From Bryum argenteum (taxonomy: Eukaryota > Streptophyta > Bryopsida > Bryales > Bryaceae): a stretch of 64,000 bases of DNA. The stretch is taken from contig CM073321.1 of the NCBI GenBank assembly GCA_037043015.1, positions 32,342,101-32,406,100 on the forward strand, written 5' to 3'. The number at the start of each line of letters is the position of its first letter. Position 1 is the stretch's first letter. The position numbers were made by a program, and so were the translations under genes. Positions 9,922-22,536 of the stretch are shown piece by piece. The notes under the pieces are model-generated. The model ran no database searches. It was not told the DNA's origin and saw nothing but the letters and a program-made list of their open reading frames with translations.

Positions 9922-10780
9922 GCTCTCCAAGAGAAGATTTTTGTTTAAAATAAGTCTTTACCTATGTACAGCCTTTTTCCAAGAGTTTAATAAAAAACCC
10001 GAGGGCAGTAAATAGGGGATTTTTTTGTCTGGAGAGTCTAAATCGGTCAGAGTTATGCGATTACGGTCACAAAATAGAAGGTAAGTCAATAATGATATGA
10101 AATTAAGGTTCCAATTACATTCTTTTTTCAATGTGCGATTCCTCTCGGAAATCAAAACTCATCACAATACTCTCAAGTTCAATGGTAATGCATAAAAGTT
10201 ACTTTGTAGCATCCAGCACTTCGAACCATGTTCACAATCTCTATAATTAACATTCACAATTCTTCATTAACACATGCAATGTATATAATTCTGATTTTAT
10301 ATTAGACAATACTTAGCAATTTTACACTTCTTGTTATAACAACAATTGTTCCAGTTCTCTCTTCTACTTCAAATTCAAATTCAAACTTAATTACACTTTC
10401 ATGAGTGTGGGATACACATTCTCTTGCATGTATTTAAAACACAAATGAGGTTGTTTCTCCTAATTGTATCTCTCAATTTTGTATTTACAACTTTTCATTT
10501 CACTCATGACGGTTCATTTACCAACTTTTCACTTAATTCCCCTTCTAATATTATTTAGACTCCAATTCACACGTAGAAAGGAAAATAAAAAGTAAATTGG
10601 ATTTATAACACATGAAAAGTTAAAAGTACACTCAAAGTTCCAAATTTACGTACTACATAGCTTCTTCCTCTATGTGTTTGCGTCCCCGCAAACAAAATAG
10701 AAGAAACAATACAGAAATGAAGTAAGTTGAGAAAAACATTGGCCATAACCTCCTCATGCAAGTCTTTTATTGAATCCAGT
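9922..10780. other. AT-rich spacer, no gene seen
   Basis: Low-complexity AT-rich sequence with repeated ATTCAAATTCAAA-like words near 10370. I see no coding frame of note and no palindrome cluster until 10781. Confidence 0.6.
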
Positions 10781-11318
10781 GACTATAGTCCTCATCTGTC
10801 CTCCAACGTATAGGTAATTATGATAATCCTGTGAATTGTCTTCCTTTTTTCTATAGTCAATTGGTAAATAACCCATGCCAAAGGAAGACTATAATCCGTC
10901 CTTGTTCTTTGATCACCTTTAATAATGGATGTTCTTTAGAGACTATAGTCTTTTCTCTTCGTAGTTGGGTGGCGACACACAGTCAGACTATAGTCTTTAC
11001 TCATAATTTTCTCGTAAAGAGCCGAGGGTGGGCCCCTCAGGTGATACATCCATTCATAAGGGCTATAGTCTCATACGGATGGGTGGCTGGTTTGTTCATT
11101 CAAACAGGCTATAGTCTTACGATGTATAAATTTCATCTTTTGCTTACATCCTTGTTATTGACTATAGTCTAGCCAGATCTATCAGATGCATAGCCATTCC
11201 GGATCATACAACTTGGTTCCTTAATACATTTCCAAATTTATACTTAATTATCTTATGGTGCTATGAATAGCTTACGGTTACCACCTGCTAGAGTCCAGTA
11301 TGCTCCAAGACTATAGTC
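10781..11318. repeat. GACTATAGTC palindrome cluster I
   Basis: The ten-base palindrome GACTATAGTC or a one-base variant occurs near 10781, 10851, 10888, 10939, 10986, 11071, 11108, 11160 and 11309, about nine times in 540 bp. The sequence between copies shows no common period, so this is dispersal and not a tandem satellite. A second cluster lies at 29.9-32.5 kb. Confidence 0.85.
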
Positions 11319-11381
11319 CATGCATGCTGCATTCGCAGGCTTGTTCATTGTAATAAAAAAAAAACAAAACAAAATTCAACT

Positions 11382-11894
11382 CTAATGATGTCTATCACGA
11401 GAAGAAGACCCCATCCGATCCATTTGCTCTATCGCTCCACTACTCGCGGTGTCTGTGGCTGCAAGCTGTAGCTTGGTTCGTCGTTGAACCTGCAAAAAAC
11501 GCTGGATAGGCTTCATTCTCAGATTCCCAAACTCATTTATCATGGTCAAATCGGCACCAATGATAAAGTGAGTTGGGCACATGGCCTCTAACATCCGATT
11601 CACTAGAGTGCATTGGTACAGTAGCTTGAGTGTGAGCTAGAACTCCGGATGCTCCACCGTATGATCCTTTGCAGTGTTGTGAATATCCACATCTATCCAT
11701 ATTCCAAAATCCAAGCACCACTTCGCAAGTATTTTGCAAAATACCGCCGCTTTGTAACAAACTAGATCCTGGTAGTTTCGGTGGTGCATCCAGAAATCGG
11801 GGAACGTAGAGGCGTGAGCGTAGAGCGTAGAGCGTAGAGCGGTGAGCGGTGAGCGTAGAGTGGTGACGGGACAATTTTGACTATTTTTTAACAA
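11382..11894 (-). pseudogene. Unrecognised gene remnant beside GACTATAGTC cluster I
   Basis: Minus-strand frames that switch once or twice carry coding-like sequence: FPDFWMHHRNYQDLVCYK and KWCLDFGIWIDVDIHN upstream, then NRMLEAMCPTHFIIGADLTM and a Gln/Arg-rich tail ending RDRHH at 11382. I do not recognise a family. It lies just beyond the palindrome cluster, as the 30-31 kb remnant does for the second cluster, so both may belong to one element family, although I could not align the two proteins. The upstream end is lost in a short tandem repeat. Confidence 0.35.
11805..11875. repeat. Seven-base microsatellite (GCGTAGA / GCGGTGA)
   Basis: Runs of GCGTAGA alternating with GCGGTGA type words, about nine units. 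It sits at the 5' end of the minus-strand remnant and probably arose by slippage. Confidence 0.75.
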
Positions 11895-12284
11895 TTTTTT
11901 TTCAAAGTAAAGTACCCTATTACCACTTAATTTTGTTCTATACTATTTTAAAATGTCTATTTTTAGGGTTTAGGGTCCCTAATTCCGTGGTGTTGGGTCT
12001 TCTTTAAATGTGGGTCCCACCTTGCAAAAATATTTCATTTGTATTGTCATGATGATTTTATGTGAATATATTGAAAGTAGGGCTGATGTCATCATATTGG
12101 TGAACGTGTGAATTGGAGGCATGACTATTTAAAGGTTATATTGAACATATGATTTGATATCATTCACTAAGTTAGTCTCAATTAGATAGCGAACGATGAC
12201 TTTACTCTTTTCACTTCAAAACATCGTGAAGTGTTTTTAACGAGGGAGATCATCGTTCGAGGAGGAGTGTTGTGAAGTGTTCCT

Positions 12285-12500
12285 CAGTCGAGGAGGAGTG
12301 TTGTGATAAGCGACCTCGGAACCTTCTAGAACCTTCTAGCAGATCTAACTCTCCGGTTAGTTCGAGTTAAGTAAAAGTCTAAAGGAAAAGTATCTAAAAT
12401 TACTACCCTAACCGGGGTATATATATGTGAACCATATAGAGGTTCAAGAAGATCTTTCAATACCAGTTATATATTGCTTCCTCATAAAATCATAAAACTT
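12285..12500 (+). mobile_element. Copia-like LTR fragment (fossil)
   Basis: A purine-rich stretch ending GAGGAGGAG precedes TGTTGTGATAAG, as at the junction between a polypurine tract and a Ty1/Copia 3' LTR. A TATA-like TATATATATG at about 12417 follows. The purine-rich word with its TGTTGTGA occurs twice, 28 bp apart. No internal coding region is seen nearby, so this is a lone, old end. Family and limits are tentative. Confidence 0.35.
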
Positions 12501-12626
12501 GTTTTTGGATTTACGGTTTAGGGATAAATTAGGGCTGACGTCATCATGAAAATACAACAAAAATTCAGCGAAAGCAAAGAACCCTAGAGATCTATACTAC
12601 ATCCTTGAATAGTTGCCTCTTATGTA

Positions 12627-12841
12627 ACGCGCTGCTCACACGAGCCCGGCAAGGAATATTGCGCATGTTCGAAACTGTCCTGATAATGAAAAAAATATAA
12701 ATGGCAAAGGAATATATAATCCAAATATCAGTAATAGAAACTGTCTCATCGTTTACTCTAATGTAGTGGATGGTTTAGACATAACGATGGCATAGCGAAG
12801 GTCTGGGTTCGATCCCCATCGGGCTCGTTTGAGCATCGCGT
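12627..12841. repeat. 215-bp element with 22-bp terminal inverted repeats and a tRNA-like B box
   Basis: The left arm (12627-12648) and the right arm (12820-12841) match as inverted repeats at nearly all of 22 positions, sharing GCTCA-ACGAGCCCG. Just inside the right arm, GGGTTCGATCCCC fits the B box / T-arm of a tRNA gene, but the 5' half does not fold as a tRNA. It could be a MITE-like foldback element, or a tRNA fragment within one. Confidence 0.5.
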
Positions 12842-13169
12842 AGCGCACAAGGCAGCTATCCTGAGCTAATAGGGACAAGATAGAAGCTCCTATAGACATT
12901 GACAAATTTAGGGAAGCATTGACCTATAAGACCTTGTATACATTTTAGAATTTTAAATGTCATTTGAAATAGTGGGGTATGACAAATGAATCCAACATAT
13001 AGATTGAGTACAAAATTGGACTTTGAAATTATTTCATACGGTTTAAGGCAAAGACACATATATTGAAAATAATGTAAAACATATGAAAGTAATGACTTGT
13101 AGGGTAAGGCAACTCATGAGAGTTGGCCCTACATAGTCATCTCTGAAATAGTAAAAAAAAATAAACACA

Positions 13170-16100
13170 CTACGATGAAGGTGAAGCACCATTAAAATGG
13201 TGGTCACACTGATCTTCCTCTAAATCAATGTACCTAAGCACACCAGCTCTAAAGCGTCGGCGTGAAGCATTCGGTACAGGAGGAGTTGGAGCCGCGACGA
13301 AAGCCCGAGCAACATGCTCCGCATAAGAGGGTAGAACAAGTGTAGGAGGTGGGCTATTGATGAGATGAGCATTTTGGGTCAAGTGTCTTGAGATGCCTGC
13401 ATAGCTAAATAATCATAACCAGTCAATGCTCTGATTGTAGTACGGACTTTGAAATCACAAAAAGTCAATGAATTGAATAGAGTACACACCAATATAAGTG
13501 CGAGGTTTCTTCAGATACGGTTCATCGGAGTCGTAATCGTCACCAGAGGCTGATTCCCCACTCTCTTCTTCCAACGGTTTAGGGTGTTTGAAGGTCGCCA
13601 AAAGCCCATCAAAAATCTTCTCATCTGCCTCAAAAGCTATGAGGTGACGATTGGAGCGTGCACATGCGATGATTGAAGCACGTGCACATTTGGAAATCCA
13701 CATGAGTATTGAAAATATGAATTTGCAAACTTCTTATAAATGGGTAGTCAAATTGTTACCTGTACTAGCGCTGAAGTCAAACACGATTCCTCCATCGTCA
13801 GTGAGGCAATCCACGAAGCATTGCAAAAACGACGGATCCTTCTCCCGTGCGCCGCGCCACGGCTTCCCGTTAGTGCGGTACGTAAGGGAACTCGCGTCAG
13901 CAAAGTTACTGACCATGTCATCCTCGTCAGGTATGATCGCGAATCCTGCGTATGCTTGCGCCACCTGTCGTATATTGAACATCTTCACGAAGTCCTTACG
14001 AGCATAAACCTTGATGGTAAAGTTATGGGTCTGCAATAAGCAATTCAAATTAAGAAAACGTAGTGTTGAAAGGAGAGATTAAATCAAGTGCAATATTCGC
14101 AAAATACCTCTCTTGCAGTGGCGCCAGGTCTGACCAAAGGAAGGGGGTTATATGCCCACCACTCTCGCACAAGCCGGAAATTGTAAGTACTGGCACGATC
14201 GTGTAGGATGCGGTCAATTTTGACGTCCTTGGGGTGCATAATGAGGATAGTCCCAAGGTTAGTCAAATGGTATGAGGCGAAGACAAACGCTGACTCAAAA
14301 TAATACGATGCACGTTTGTTCCAGACGGGAACTGCGTCCGGCGAGACACCAAGCACAGGCAAGTTCTCGGGAACGTCTGCAAAGATAAGGTCAATCCCGG
14401 GGTGTTTGGGCTTGTACTCCATCTTCTCGCAAGGATAGTCCCTACCCTTTCCAACCTGTAGATTAGACACAAAGTAATTAGAAACCAATAAACATGATAA
14501 TTAAATACAGTAAGAAAGCAATCCATTTTTAGGGAGGAATTTACTTACTTGATGTGTTGAACCATAGCCTGGATAGCGTCTACCCAACCTGCACCCTTTG
14601 TAGACTGATCAACCAAGGCCGCCGTGTCTCCTTTCTCAAGGAACATAGGGAGCGTCACAGTTGTAGGAGAAGATGAAGTACTACCCACATTTTTGGGAAT
14701 AACTATAGGACGCATGGGTCCATTAGATTGCGTCGGTCCATGTGACAGAGGGGATTCACGAGGGGCTCACGACGATGGAGGAGTAGATCCCACATTCAAA
14801 ACCCCACCCTCAGATGCTTGTGTCCACCCTCGAGCATGCGTTTGTGGCAGAACTGTCTGCCTCTCTGAGGCAGCTGGACCTCTTACACCATGCCCACCGT
14901 TGTTGACAACCGTCCCTTGGGAAGCTTGTGTCATAACAACTTCTCTTTGAACTTTGATGTATACAGAAGCGCACATGTTAGATAAATAACAAAGTACACT
15001 AGGAAAAGGTAACTTACATACATTTCAATCTGCACCACCTGCAAGCTCATCGGGAATGGGAACATCTCCATGCTCTCCTTCGTCGTCTTCATCATTCTCT
15101 TCGTGCTCCTCCACCTCCTCTTCTTGTTCCTCCTCCTCTGGCTCAGGGGAAGGCTCTTTTTTGCAACATTTGCGGCTGCCACTTGCATTACCTCTACCTT
15201 TCGGTGCAGCCGGAGGGGGGGTGGTGGAGCACCCGGAAGCATGCAGAAGTCGTCATCATTATCATCAACCAGTAGTGCCACAGGAGCGGCGTCGACCGAT
15301 TCCGCTATCTGCACAAGATGCTTCTCTTCCTTGTCAACATGGTGGGTTTGAGACTCTAGAAACTAACTACCAGTCAACAGTAAAGCCATCTTGAACCGCT
15401 GCCTCTGATCATTGAAAAAAATCGACATCGGTTTTTTCTTCAAGTACGGGACTTGGAATTCAGATGGAATGCCCAGTGTGTCGAGACCACCCTTAGCAAC
15501 GAGCTCTTGTTTGAGATATCTACAAGGAATACAATCATTTAGAAACATTTGGAAGTGTTTGATGCTAAGAAAGTAGACAATATGCAACGGTGTGGTCGAA
15601 CCTGAACATCAATCGCTTCTTAGTTTGAGCATTACCGCCAATCTTATCGATGTGGGAGCCTTTAATGAATTTAGGGCTGGCTTTAGGCCCTACGTAAGTA
15701 TCAAACGCCTTATCCCATAAAAGAAGACGTCATTTTTCGACGTACTCTACGGGCTTCAAAATGGCGTCAAGGTTCGGGATGTGGGGATTCTCTTGTTTGA
15801 AGAACTTGTCCACCTCCTCCTTAACATACGTCGCTAACTGTGGTCAACATTTTCAAGTTAGTAACATAAAGTATAAATTTGTATGAACATAATGTTGTAA
15901 CGCATGTGATTGATATTAAGTACCTGCGACCAAAGTGTAAGGTGTTGGAGGCATGGAAGGCCGGAGCGTCGGAAGGCCGGAGTGTTGTTCCACCAACGAA
16001 GCCACATGGTTTTCACTTCCTTCGAAACGTTGGTGGTGGGGACTTTCTGGAGGCGCTCCAGAGACATCTCGGGATCCTTCAGACGGCTATAATGAAGATT

Positions 16101-17868
16101 GATCTACATCGAAAAACAACAAAGACATTAAGAATTTAAATAGGGGTTATGGACAAGGGATTGGGAGAAAACACCGATATCCGTCGAAAATATATATACC
16201 TCTTGCTCAAATGCTTTTCCTAACTCTGGATTAGCAACGGCAAGCATCTTGTCAAAATCCTTTTGTCGGATTCGTTTAATCTCAGCCTTGAGAGTCTCAT
16301 CCATTGCCGTCCACACTCCTTGCGCTGTCCTCTCGTTTACGGGAGTGTCCTCGTAGTACTGGGCTTGGGCTTCGTCGGCAACCTTAGCGCATTGCCTCTG
16401 GACGATCGAAGAACGCATGTTAGGGAACGTAAAAAGCCATGTTGAGAATTAATCAATACAGAAGATATGAATAAAAACGCACCGCGTAGAGGAACTTGAT
16501 GAAAACGTCTTTAGTCACAAAGTACCAAGTTGGCCTCAACTTATCCTTTGCAGTGTAACAGTACTTCCAGTCCTCAGCAGAGATCAGGGGTTTCCATTCT
16601 TCAAGTGGCATCTTGCCAAATTTGCGCATGCGTTGCAACCTCGATGGAAGGCTATCTTCAACATGATCATGCTCTGTGGACCTGTTCATAAAGTGAGTTA
16701 ATAAATATATAGAGAGTGTGAGAAAAAGAGTACATTCCAAGAATATTATACGAAATTAAACTCACCAGTTGATATTATTCATCGCGTCGATTAGTACTTT
16801 GTATTCTGCACGTCCGTCAAGGACAATGCAGCCGACAAAGAAGTACCAATCCGGATCATCTCTGCGCATTTGCTCAATGTAACGCATCCATGCAGTGACG
16901 CGATGATTCCCCTCATAGACGTAGAAGTATTTACCACTGAATTGGCAAAGGTCCGGATCGGCTTGCAATGTCATTTCGAACCGATCATTTGCCGCTTTCT
17001 AATGAGGGTTATTCCAAACCGCGTCATCGTCCTTCACCAAGCGCTGCTTCCCATTCTTGCTGAAGGGAGAAACATATAGAACGCGATCGCCTTCTCGGTA
17101 GCCTTTGACAAACTCGTTTGCCAACTTGCAAACATCTGTTTCAATAATGGGACGGACCTTGGGGTAACAAGAAAGGCGACAAATGGGAATACGAAGTCGA
17201 GATTTCTCAACAGGTTTTATTCTCAACCTAGAGATGGTGCTGATGGAGTTTCCCTTGTGTTGTGCTCGTAACTCATCGGCACTCCACATAGTTGGAGCCT
17301 CTCCAACCAAAATTGTATCCCCTTCGTCGTCATCATCAATATCGCGCGAAGGCTGTGTATCCGGAATGATTTCTTGAGGTGGGGTCTGCTTAAGAGAACC
17401 GATGAGATTTAGTAAACAACAATGACAAATCATATAGAAATAGGGTAGTGCAAAAAGTGTAAATAAAAAGCACATGAACTGTGTCATGAGCCCTTCGCTT
17501 TGTATCAAGTCAGAAGATTGACATGAAGATGAACAATATAAAACTAGTTAGACTTCGCAGCAATCCTATTAGAACGTCGCGGGCAAAGTTTGGCACGAGC
17601 TAGAGCTTCCAAGCGCAATTGCTTATTTCGTGCCTTCAAATCCTGCATATAAGTAGGTTGTTCTTCATCAACAATGGTCTCTAGCGCCGTCAATGGTGGT
17701 TGAATACAATCAGTGTTAGTATTTAAGGTAGCAGCTGGAAGTGCCCGAACCAATGTGCGATTATCCGCTATGTCTAAGACTAAAGGTTGCATGCTAGAGA
17801 AACTGCTATCGCTATCAGACTCCAAGTCCTCCGACTCCAAGTCCAGCGGCTCGAAATCAATTGATTCC
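13170..17868 (-). pseudogene. ParB-like domain plus beta-class N4/N6 DNA methyltransferase gene, about 12-13 exons
   Basis: Exons read on the minus strand with GT-AG borders: about 17387-16766, 16681-16483, 16397-16200, 16103-15924, 15839-15602, 15520-15370, 15354-15018, 14969-14551, 14457-14106, 14030-13771, 13690-13490 and 13408-13170; 17868-17544 may be an earlier exon. Phases agree at most joins. The N-terminal part has a ParB-type core (KYFYVYEGNHRVTAW, with GNHR). The middle is acidic. The C-terminal part has methyltransferase motifs in beta-class order: IV as DLIFADVPENLP (DVPE where DPPY is usual), a TRD-like stretch (REWWAYNPLPL), motif I as GGIVFDFSASTG, then RHLIAFEADEKIF. ParB-methyltransferase combinations are known from phages, and bryophytes have N4-cytosine methyltransferases. 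About four frame breaks and one doubtful acceptor indicate a decaying copy. Degenerate motif IV may mean binding without catalysis. Confidence 0.68.
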
Positions 17869-18431
17869 TACATCATAAAACACAACAAAAATTGTGGGTG
17901 TAAGCAAAATATTCTCAATAAGAGAGGAGAAGAAATATTGGTGTTAAAATTTTAATGATGAAACGTATAGGTCTAGAGCAATCCAACTCATGGTTTCCTA
18001 CATACCGTGATTGATATCAATATCCCACCTAATCTTTGAGATCCCCATAACAGCAATCAACAAATTCACATACGAGTTAACAATTCAATCTCAAAAATCA
18101 AGAGCTTAAAGAAAGTTTACCTCTGCCACGAAAAACACCAAAAAAAAATACTGATGTCATCGCTTTAGTGGTTAATTTGCAAACAGATATACCAACTCTA
18201 GACCTAGTGTAAAACCCTACTTAAAGACAATACGGACCACTCATCGTCATACTGTGAGCAAACAGAGCATAGCATTGAAAATGACAACAACTGTAGTCCA
18301 AGTCAAGGTCCAAGTCAAGGCTAGTAAATAGCAATTTTGTCTACAAAACAGTCAACTTAGCGAAGCAAAATCCATGATGTAATTGGCTTCATATTTCAAT
18401 TACCGTACCTGAGATCTAGAAAATTCCATAT
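17869..18431. other. Upstream region of the ParB/methyltransferase gene
   Basis: It may hold the first exon: an ATG at 18160 (minus) opens a short frame ending CAGAG/GTAAAC near 18120, but joining it to 17868 does not stay open, so I do not call it. Otherwise AT-rich with no repeat seen. Confidence 0.4.
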
Positions 18432-21400
18432 CTTCCACAATTAGAGTAGATTCGTCAATGAATATATCTATTGTCTACTTGTTAGTTAGTTCTGGAACAA
18501 GGTATCTAATGTCTTCAATTCAAAAAGAAATCGATATGAAAGGCGAGTCCTAGGGTCAGTCCCAATACTCTTGCATGTCCGAGCTTCATACCTGCCAGAT
18601 TCGTTGCCAAAAGCAGCATAGACTGCCCTAAAAAAAGTGACTTCCAAGAGCGAAAACACCATGAGCACAAGACCTTAAAAAAAGTGGATTCCAAGACAGT
18701 ACAATATTCCAGTATTTCGGGGGCCAAGAAACAGTAGATTCGTCGACGAACCTGGCAGTGACGGCACTTTCCCAGATTCTTCAACATGCACATACTCAAG
18801 TAGCACATTCCAGACAGAAGCAGCCAACGAAATCCAAATATCGGTTTTGACGAAATGAGAGACTCATGCACTCCCTGTAGCCCGAACCAGAGCCTCGCCA
18901 TGTACACAATCCAACAAGGTCGCAGCACCTGCTGTTAAGAAGTTCGAGTCCTGGCTAAGACAGCAGTAACGATTCTGCTTTAGACAGTCGATCTGGGCCG
19001 AGATCAAGCTCATCTCAGGACACAGATGATGATGATTCGTCGACGAAGTTGGCACTACCGGCACTTACATACATGATCTAAGTTCACAGACTCCAGCAGC
19101 ACAATCCACAATGAATGCAGCACGGTGTGATTAGCACCCGGAGGACCCAGTACAAGTCCTAAATACATTCTTCCGGTGATTAGAAATTTGCACATTCGTT
19201 GACGAAAGTGGGGAAGAAGACACACGTGATCCCGGGCCAGTACAGAATTCGATCCATTCGGAGGCCAAAAGACGATGGATTCGTCGACGAATCAGGCAGT
19301 GACAAACCAGGCACTGACGAAAAATAGAAAAAGTAGATAAAGTAGGAAAAGTCAAAAAATTAGAAAGCACAAACTGGAACACTGCTAGATGCCACCGAAC
19401 ATTCCGTATCGCACCGCTACTCGGTCGATCTGGCGGTGCCAAGATCAAGCTCATCCGCAGCACCAGCTCCCTCGATATGACAGACCAAAAATTCTAAAGC
19501 AAGGCACTGAAAATTTAGAGCCACTTTGAGTTGCGAGCATTTCGATGGCCAAGAATCGATTCGTTCGTCGACGAAGCTGGCACCGACAGCACATTCAAAT
19601 GATTCAAAAGGCACAGAATCCAGGAGCACAATCCAGAAAGTCGGCGGCACGGGCTGATGAGCACCCGGAGGGCCTACTAAAACTCTACTCTTATTCTTTC
19701 GGTGACAAGAAATTTACCGTTTCGTTGACGAAAGTAGGGAACTAGTCACTCATGATCCAGAGGGAATTTGAGATTTGAGCATTTCAGAGGCCAAAACGAT
19801 GGCTTCGTCGACGAAGCTCGCACTGACGGCACTCAAACAGATGAATCCATGCAAAACGAGGTCCAGCAGCACAAACCAGCATTCTCCTACGCAATTTCGT
19901 TGACGAGATCAAGCTCATCCGCAGCAAGAGCTCCATCGAAATGACACACAAAGAAAATGAAACATGGCTCTCAACAACGAGATCAACTACGGTATCGAGC
20001 ATTTCGGAGGCCAAGAGTTGATGATTCGTTGACGAGGCTGGCACTGTAGTCCCTTACACAGATGACTAAAAATGTATATTCCAGCACCACATTCCGGAAT
20101 GAACTCCTGGCCAATACTGCGGTAAAGAATCTACTACTCAGTCGAGCTGGCTGGGCCGTGATCAACCTCATCCACAGCACACAGCTCCCTCGACAATTCG
20201 TGGTCCAATAGAAAGCAAGACACTTTAATCCAGGGCCGTTACGCGTTTCGGGCTTTCCGAAGGCCAAACATCGATAAATTCGTTGACGAACCTGGCACTA
20301 ACGGACTTACACTGATAAATCAAATTGCACAGACTCCAGCTGATGAGCACCCGGCGGCACGAGCTGATGAGCACCGGGAGGACCCATTCAAATTTCCTTG
20401 TTTGAGTTAGTAGAGTATCATACTTTTATTGACGAAAGTGGGGGAAGACGGCACTCAGGATCCTAGGCCAGTACGGGATTCGAGCATTTTTGGGGTTAAG
20501 AAGCGCTGGATTCGTCGAGGACACTAGCTGTGACGGCACTTACATTCGCTATGCATATACTCATGCAGCTCTATCCAGAAAGAAGCAGGTCTGGCTAAGT
20601 CGGCAATGAAGACAGTGGACCTATCTAGGCCGACATCAAGCTCATCCGCACAGACTCCATGTGATGAGCACACGGCGGCACGGAATGATGAGCACCCGGA
20701 GGACCCATCCAGATGTCATTCTTTGAGTGATTAGAGTTTTGTTGATGAAAGTGGGGGAAGACGACAGTCAGGATCCTAGGCCAGTACGAGATTTGAGCAT
20801 ATTTGGGGCAAAGAAGCGCTGGATTCGTCGACGATACTGGCTGTGACGGCACTTACATTCGATAGTCATATACTCATGCAGCACTATCCAGAATGAAGGA
20901 GGCAACCAAAAGCGAATCTCGGACCTCACGAAATGAGGGACTCATGAACTACCTCAAGCACGCACGACATCCTCGACCATCAACTCAATTAGAAAAGGTC
21001 GCTTATAATCGAACACGAAAGCCTAAATTGATCCTGGTTTTAATGTAAAGACAGCACTCGAGATGGCACTAAAGACGAAGCTTGCTCGACAGGCAACTGC
21101 GGGTGAGTTGTTTGACAATATCCAAGTCCCACCTTGATTAGCCTGATCACGTCGGGAAGATACTGATCAACCATCTATTCGATTTCTGAACAGGGCTGTG
21201 CACCAGTTTGTTCGACTACTGTTCAGGTCGTTGTCGACATAATTCTGAGAGCGTGGTAAGCACTCTGAACAACTTTGACACTTGATTAACGTAAGAACTC
21301 TAGCATGGACTTGATCCTAATGCGTCCTCATGGTTCAGGTTCACGAAAATGCCTATGTGAGTGGGGAACATCATTGTTTCGCAACACAATCTGCTTCACC

Positions 21401-22130
21401 TGGTATGGTTCTAATCTCTCTGCTACTACTCTTATAATAACCTCGAGCATTTGAAGCAGTAAAGAAACGCGAACTTCCTCGTTCATAGTCTTGTTGTTTG
21501 GTTACAGGTGATCCAGTGGATACGGGTGCTACCACCGAACTGAGAAATTTATCTGTCCTTGTTGGCCGGTAATGGATTTGCATCTTTTCAAACACCAATG
21601 CATGATCCGCATCTTTCTTTGCATGAGTGCTTAGTGGTTAACTTCATTGTTTTCTTTGAACTATCAGTTTTGGTGCGTTTTCTTCTGGCGTCCCTTACAT
21701 TTTACAAGGCACTCTAATAAAGAGCCACTACGGATTTCGAGCTTTCCGAATGCCACGAAATCATGATTCGTCGACGAACCAGGCATAATCGGCACTTACA
21801 CGGCTATGTGCACAGACTCCATCTGATGAGCACACGGCGGCACGAACTGATGAGCACCCGGAGGATCCATTCAGATGTCAGTCTTTGAGTGATTAGAGTT
21901 TCGTTGACGAAAGTGAGGGAAGATTACACTCATGATCCTAGGCCAGCACGGGATTCTAGCATTTCGGGCGATACTGGCAGTGACAGCACTTACACTCGAT
22001 ATGCACAATCTCATGCAACACAATCCAGAAATAAGTAACGAAAGGAAACTCCCTTCAGCTCGAACGAGAGCCTCGCCCATCAACACATTCCCACAAGGGC
22101 GCAGCACCAGATGTTGAGATTTACAAGCCC
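18432..22130. repeat. Diverged satellite built on the palindrome TTCGT(C/T)GACGAA
   Basis: About seventeen copies of TTCGTCGACGAA or TTCGTTGACGAA occur, for example near 18737, 19036, 19194, 19278 (a perfect 16-base palindrome, 19278-19293), 19562, 19718, 19804, 20022, 20277, 20822, 21764 and 21898. They sit in degenerate long units that also contain GAGCATTTCGGAGGCCAAGA, TGGCACTGACGGCACTTACA, CTGATGAGCACCCGGAGGAC and AAAGTGGGGGAAGA in a shared order, repeating roughly every 200-500 bp. The stretch 20.9-21.7 kb is mostly free of the repeat. Units are too diverged for a young satellite. Confidence 0.8.
21368..21600 (-). CDS. Candidate exon of an unrecognised gene
   Basis: A minus-strand frame open into this segment reads KDADHALVFEKMQIHYRP, then GSSRFFTASNARGYY, and stops at a TGA near 21371. 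Composition and codon use look coding, unlike the satellite around it. It could be the last exon of the gene whose first exon lies at 22311-22536, with satellite in the intron, or a captured gene fragment. No family recognised. Confidence 0.3.
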
Positions 22131-22310
22131 TGGTCCACGTTCTAACCGGACTGACGAGATCGAGACATTTGAATGAACTACCCGAACCTCACATGCTGAC
22201 AGTTTCGTCCAAGACTGAAGATTCGACTCTCAAATTCAGGCATACCAAATAAGGATCCTATCGTGGAATCTAGATGAGATCTAATATACATTGCAAGAAC
22301 AAAAGCGTAC

Positions 22311-22536
22311 CTGTTGAGGAATGCGGAAGTCGATGCTTGGGTTCATCACCTCTTTCGTCAGCTCCCGTTTCCTTTTTGATTTGCACTGCATCTTTCTCCA
22401 CCCAGAGATCAGGAAGGTGGTGGGGGGGAGGAAAAATGCTTACATCGACGCTTGACCTCCGCAGCGGCGTGACCTCCCCTCCAGGACTTGTAACCTCCCC
22501 TGCAGGACTCGAAACCTCCCCTCCAAAACTTGCCAT
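22311..22536 (-). CDS. Candidate first coding exon of an unrecognised gene
   Basis: From ATG 22536 (context GCTATGGC) the frame gives 75 codons and ends at a good donor, AACAG/GTACGC. The N-terminus has three near copies of GGEV-SP type repeats (SFGGEVSSPAGEVTSPGGEV), then FPPPHHLPDLWVEKDAVQ. The pyrimidine-rich region 22560-22830 upstream looks like a 5' leader. No family recognised. The following exon is not certain; 21368-21600 is a candidate. Confidence 0.4.

Noticed and set aside
12755-12830. Functional tRNA gene
   Set aside because: The T-arm and B box are good, but the acceptor 5' strand and D-arm do not pair with the 3' half.
15056-15394. Ser/Cys-rich plus-strand frames
   Set aside because: They are antisense to the acidic exon of the minus-strand ParB/methyltransferase gene; the runs of Ser mirror Glu/Asp codons.
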